From assembly GCA_023425865.1 (NCBI GenBank), contig JAFABV010000101.1:1-64000 (forward strand): a stretch of DNA of 64,000 nt, given 5' to 3'. Positions 60,857 to 64,000 of the stretch are shown piece after piece. Below the pieces are notes generated by a model that saw only the letters and a list, made by a program, of their open reading frames with translations, ran no database searches and was not told where the DNA came from. The DNA comes from Bacteroidota bacterium. Its GTDB lineage: Bacteria > Bacteroidota > Bacteroidia > Bacteroidales > Bacteroidaceae. The first letter of the stretch is position 1. Each line of letters starts with the position of its first letter. The position numbers and the translations under genes are program-made.

Positions 60857-62170
60857 TTACTTCTTCCTGATAAACACGTTTATCGGACAGCCTGTCATCG
60901 ACCAGTTCTCGCGGATCTTATTCTCCAAGAACCTGCGGTAGTTCTCCTTGATATACTGTGGCAGGTTGGCATAGAACACGAATGACGGAATCTGCGTGTT
61001 GGGTAACTGCGAACAATACTTGATCTTGATGTACTTGCCCTTATACGAGGGGGGAGGCGTCTGCTCGATGATGGGCAGCATTACCTCGTTGAGCTTGGTG
61101 GTTCCGATACGTGCCTGACGATTTTGGTACACCTCCTTGGCGGTCTCAAGCACCTTGAAGATGCGCTGCTTGGTTACGGCCGAGGCAAAGATGATGGGGA
61201 AATCGACAAACGGGGCCATGCGTTCGCGGATGGCGTTCTCGAAGGTCTTAATCACCTTCTGGTCTTTATCCTCCACCAAATCCCACTTGTTCACCACTAC
61301 CACAAGGCTCTTGTTGTTGCGCTGGATGAGCTGGAAGATATTCATGTCTTGTGCCTCGATACCACGGGTGGCGTCAAGCATCAGGATGCAGACGTCGCTG
61401 TTCTCGATGGCACGGATGCTGCGCATGACACTGTAGAACTCCAAGTCTTCGGACACCTTGTTCTTTCGGCGGATGCCGGCGGTGTCAACGAGATAGAAAT
61501 CGAAACCAAACTTGTCAAAACGGGTGTAGATGCTGTCGCGCGTGGTACCCGCAATCTCTGTCACGATATTGCGCTCCTCGCCAATGAAAGCGTTGATAAT
61601 ACTCGACTTACCGGCATTGGGACGTCCTACGACAGCAAAGCGGGGAATATCTTCTTGCAACTCTTCTTTGTTCTCAGCGGGAAGGGTCTCAAGGACAAGG
61701 TCGAGCAGGTCGCCGGTGCCACCTCCCGTGGCGGCACTGATACAAACGGGGTCGCCCAAGCCTAACTTATAAAATTCGGAAGCCTGATAGGCCTCACCAC
61801 TGTTGTCTACCTTGTTGGCCACCAGGATGACAGGCAGCTTGGCACGGCGCAAGATGCTTGCCACGTCCTCATCCCAGTCGGTAAGACCTGTTTCTACATC
61901 TACTAAGAAAAGGACGAGATCAGCCTCGGCAGAGGCAATCTTCACCTGCTGACGGATGGCGTCTTCGAAAATATCATCTGAATTGACTACCCAACCACCA
62001 GTATCTACTACCGAGAACTCCTTGGCATTCCAACTGCACTTGCCGTACTGACGGTCGCGGGTGGTGCCTGCCACATCGCTGACAATGGCATGGCGGGTTT
62101 GGGTTAAACGATTGAAAAGGGTAGACTTGCCGACGTTTGGGCGGCCTACAATTGCTACTAAATTTGCCAT
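60857..62170 (-). CDS. der: GTPase Der (EngA)
   Basis: 437 residues with two tandem G domains: GRPNVGKSTLFNRLTQ near residue 8 and GRPNAGKSSIINAFIG near 180, with G3 DTGGW and DTAGIRRKNK, and G4 NKVD and NKWD. A C-terminal KH-like domain follows. It is needed for 50S ribosome assembly. Minus strand, 238 bp after era. Confidence 0.97.
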   Translation of the reverse strand: MANLVAIVGRPNVGKSTLFNRLTQTRHAIVSDVAGTTRDRQYGKCSWNAKEFSVVDTGGWVVNSDDIFEDAIRQQVKIASAEADLVLFLVDVETGLTDWDEDVASILRRAKLPVILVANKVDNSGEAYQASEFYKLGLGDPVCISAATGGGTGDLLDLVLETLPAENKEELQEDIPRFAVVGRPNAGKSSIINAFIGEERNIVTEIAGTTRDSIYTRFDKFGFDFYLVDTAGIRRKNKVSEDLEFYSVMRSIRAIENSDVCILMLDATRGIEAQDMNIFQLIQRNNKSLVVVVNKWDLVEDKDQKVIKTFENAIRERMAPFVDFPIIFASAVTKQRIFKVLETAKEVYQNRQARIGTTKLNEVMLPIIEQTPPPSYKGKYIKIKYCSQLPNTQIPSFVFYANLPQYIKENYRRFLENKIRENWSMTGCPINVFIRKK

Positions 62171-62408
62171 TTACTTTTGGGTCTTTCCCCCTTGACCAGG
62201 GAGAAGGGTGAGGTCACACACCCAGTTAATATTTGCCGAGGATGACCACTCCCCAGCCCTCGCAACGTGCGAGAGTATGTCCTACTTCCAGTCAGGACGG
62301 TATGAATTCTTTTTCCTCCCCTTTCACTGAAGGGTTTCTTTCATTTCAACTTCCCAGCTTTGCACTGGTAAACATCCCTCCCTGCTCTCTATGCGGAGGG
62401 AGTACTTC

Positions 62409-63290
62409 CTACTGCGGATTATATCCGAACCCTGTAAGCTCCTTCTGCGAATTGCGCCAATCTTTGTCTACCTTGACGAAGATCTCTAAAAATATCTTCT
62501 TGCCGAAGAAACGCTCAAGACTCTTACGCGCCTCTGTAGACACTTTTTTAAGGGCGGTGCCCTGATGGCCGATAATGATTCCTTTCTGGCTATCGCGCTC
62601 TACATAAATCACAGCGTTGATATGCACGTGGCGCTCGTCTTCCTTAAACTGCTCTACTGCCACCTCAACAGAATATGGAACTTCCTTGTCGTAATAGCGC
62701 AGGATTTTCTCGCGGATAATCTCAGAGACGAAGAAACGGGCAGGCTTGTCGGTCAGCTGGTCTTTATCGAAGTATGCCGGACTTTCTGGGAGCAGCTCCC
62801 CAATCCGCTTCATCAGCAAATCGGTACCAAACTTATTCAGCGCCGAGATCGGCAGTATCTCAGCATTCGGCAAGAGCGAATGCCACCTGTCCACGAGATC
62901 GCCTAATGTCTTCTGGTCACTCTCATCGATTTTGTTGATGAGAAGCAATACCGGGATGGTCATCTGGCGCACCTTCTCCAAAAAGTCGATGTTCTTTTCC
63001 GGATCCTCTACCACGTCAGTGACGTAGAGCAACACATCCGCATCAGCCAATGCCGACTCTGAAAAGGCCAGCATCATCTCCTGCATCTTATAATTAGGCT
63101 TCAACACACCCGGTGTGTCCGAAAACACAATCTGCATGTCGGGCGTGTTGACAATGCCCATGATGCGATGGCGTGTGGTCTGCGCCTTGAAGGTGGCAAT
63201 ACTGATTTTCTCACCTACAAGTTGATTCATCAACGTCGACTTGCCCACATTGGGATTGCCTACGATATTTACAAATCCTGCCTTGTGCAT
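62409..63290 (-). CDS. era: GTPase Era
   Basis: 293 residues. G domain with GNPNVGKSTLMNQLVG (G1) near residue 11, FSDTPGVLKPNYKMQEMM (G3) near 55, NKIDESD (G4). The C-terminal KH domain shows VNAV-like HINAVIYVERDSQKGIIIGH and QGTALKKV near 235. It binds the 3' end of 16S rRNA and acts in 30S maturation. Upstream of der on the same strand; 238-bp gap holds no gene. Confidence 0.97.
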   Translation of the reverse strand: MHKAGFVNIVGNPNVGKSTLMNQLVGEKISIATFKAQTTRHRIMGIVNTPDMQIVFSDTPGVLKPNYKMQEMMLAFSESALADADVLLYVTDVVEDPEKNIDFLEKVRQMTIPVLLLINKIDESDQKTLGDLVDRWHSLLPNAEILPISALNKFGTDLLMKRIGELLPESPAYFDKDQLTDKPARFFVSEIIREKILRYYDKEVPYSVEVAVEQFKEDERHVHINAVIYVERDSQKGIIIGHQGTALKKVSTEARKSLERFFGKKIFLEIFVKVDKDWRNSQKELTGFGYNPQ

Positions 63291-63323
63291 AACTTACTTG
63301 TTTGAAATATTCTCTGAAGGAAC

Positions 63324-63365
63324 AAAAAAACGCATTCTCATAAAAGCTATGAAGGATGCGTTTTT
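63324..63365 (-). terminator. Terminator after fabH
   Basis: Hairpin with AAAAACGCAT / ATGCGTTTTT ends and an inner CATA/TATG arm, T-rich on both strands, about 23 bp after the fabH stop codon. Confidence 0.75.
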
Positions 63366-63387
63366 ATCTGTATTCGAAAGTTCTTTA

Positions 63388-64000
63388 TCACTGTCCGGCT
63401 GCAGCGGCTCCGTCATAGCCCCACTTGAGGTAGGCTGCACCATGAGCGAAACCAGCACCAAAAGCGGTCAGGATAATGTTATCGCCTTTCTTCAGCTTGG
63501 CCTCGTTGTCCCAAAGGACAAGCGGGATGGTAGCTGAACTGGTGTTACCATAACGGTCGATATTAATCAGCACCTTCTCTAAAGGCAGGTCTGCACGCTT
63601 GGCCACAGCCTCGATAATGCGTAAGTTGGCTTCATGAGGCGCCACCCAATTCACGTCTGCAGCGGTCAGGTTGTTGCGCTTGAGTATCTCAAGCACATCG
63701 TCACCCATATCAGTCACAGCGTGGCGGTACACATTGCGGCCCTCCTGATAGACATAGTGCAAGTGATGGTCAACCGTGAAATGAGACGCAGGACTCACGC
63801 TACCTCCAGCCTTGAGGTGAAGGAAAGGCAGTCCCTTGCCGTCGGTACGCAGGAATGAATCCTGAAATCCGACACCCTCTTCTTCGGTGGCTTCAACCAA
63901 CACAGCGCCGGCACCATCTCCGAAAAGCACACAAGTCTGACGGTCTGTATAATCCGTAAAGGCAGACATCTTCTCGGCAGAAATCACCATAATCTTCTTA
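63388..64000 (-). CDS. fabH: 3-oxoacyl-ACP synthase III, C-terminal part
   Basis: At least 204 residues; the reading frame runs open to the right edge (KKIMVISAEKMS...), so the start and the Cys active site lie outside. Family signatures: TDRQTCVLFGDGAGAVLVEA near the left of the visible part, WVAPHEANLRIIEAVAKRAD with the catalytic His, NIDRYGNTSSATIPLVLWD with the catalytic Asn, and ILTAFGAGFAHGAAYLKW at the C-terminus. It starts fatty-acid synthesis by condensing acetyl-CoA with malonyl-ACP. Terminator downstream. Confidence 0.93.
   Translation of the reverse strand, partial: KKIMVISAEKMSAFTDYTDRQTCVLFGDGAGAVLVEATEEEGVGFQDSFLRTDGKGLPFLHLKAGGSVSPASHFTVDHHLHYVYQEGRNVYRHAVTDMGDDVLEILKRNNLTAADVNWVAPHEANLRIIEAVAKRADLPLEKVLINIDRYGNTSSATIPLVLWDNEAKLKKGDNIILTAFGAGFAHGAAYLKWGYDGAAAAGQ

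Overview
The window looks like a chromosomal segment of a Bacteroidota member, most likely Prevotellaceae (Prevotella sensu lato). The evidence is the repeated TAnnTTTG-type -7 promoter box upstream of many genes, a GH92/GH125 alpha-mannosidase cluster, OstA-like and SurA-like envelope genes next to guaB and mutL, and the tig/clpP/clpX/recQ block. I see no rRNA, tRNA, CRISPR array, prophage or complete insertion sequence. Species cannot be named from the sequence alone.

Layout. 1-9.0 kb is an alpha-mannan / N-glycan degradation locus: a partial GH92 and a GH125 on the plus strand, then a CBM9-like protein and two more GH92 enzymes on the minus strand. 9.3-18.1 kb holds metabolism and small enzymes: pyk, uxaB, an MBL-fold lipoprotein, DUF169, GNAT, YjbR, a nitroreductase and a DPP IV-type peptidase. 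18.7-28.5 kb holds serS, a sugar MFS transporter, a fused NfnA-NfnB, DUF486, a PD40 protein, a nucleoside phosphorylase and mnmE. 28.6-35 kb is a repeat-rich accessory stretch with an unidentified two-gene operon, a secreted esterase-like protein and a DUF6930-like protein. 35.2-42 kb holds a MATE exporter, kup, glyS, an FKBP lipoprotein and a probable transcript without a large ORF. 42.1-50.2 kb is a minus-strand block guaB - two parvulins - OstA-like - mutL. 50.4-57.3 kb is tig, clpP, clpX and recQ plus an orphan HTH reading frame. 57.6-64 kb holds lptB, an MlaE/MlaF-type ABC pair, a lipoprotein, der, era and the 3' part of fabH.

The most unusual content is non-coding. Six intergenic arrays (about 3.3, 18.6, 28.6, 31.2, 33.5 and 55.3 kb) each contain about five palindromes at a strict 22-23 bp period. 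Most follow ATGGTTCTATATAGAACCAT, and a distinct ACCC-type palindrome caps one end in at least five arrays. Separately, there are two copies (1108 and 262 bp) of a MITE-like element with 18-bp terminal inverted repeats and 4-bp target duplications. The long copy carries an 845-bp nested segment that contains one of the palindrome arrays. A strong promoter at 41.54 kb drives a roughly 0.5-kb region of degenerate 34-bp repeats ending in a 27-codon ORF with a good ribosome binding site. Functions proposed for these elements are inference.

Working together: the mannosidases trim alpha-mannose side chains in the periplasm or at the surface. The minus-strand parvulin/OstA genes, lptB and the MlaEF-like pair serve the outer membrane. 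ClpXP, trigger factor, Der, Era, MnmE, SerS and GlyS are core housekeeping.
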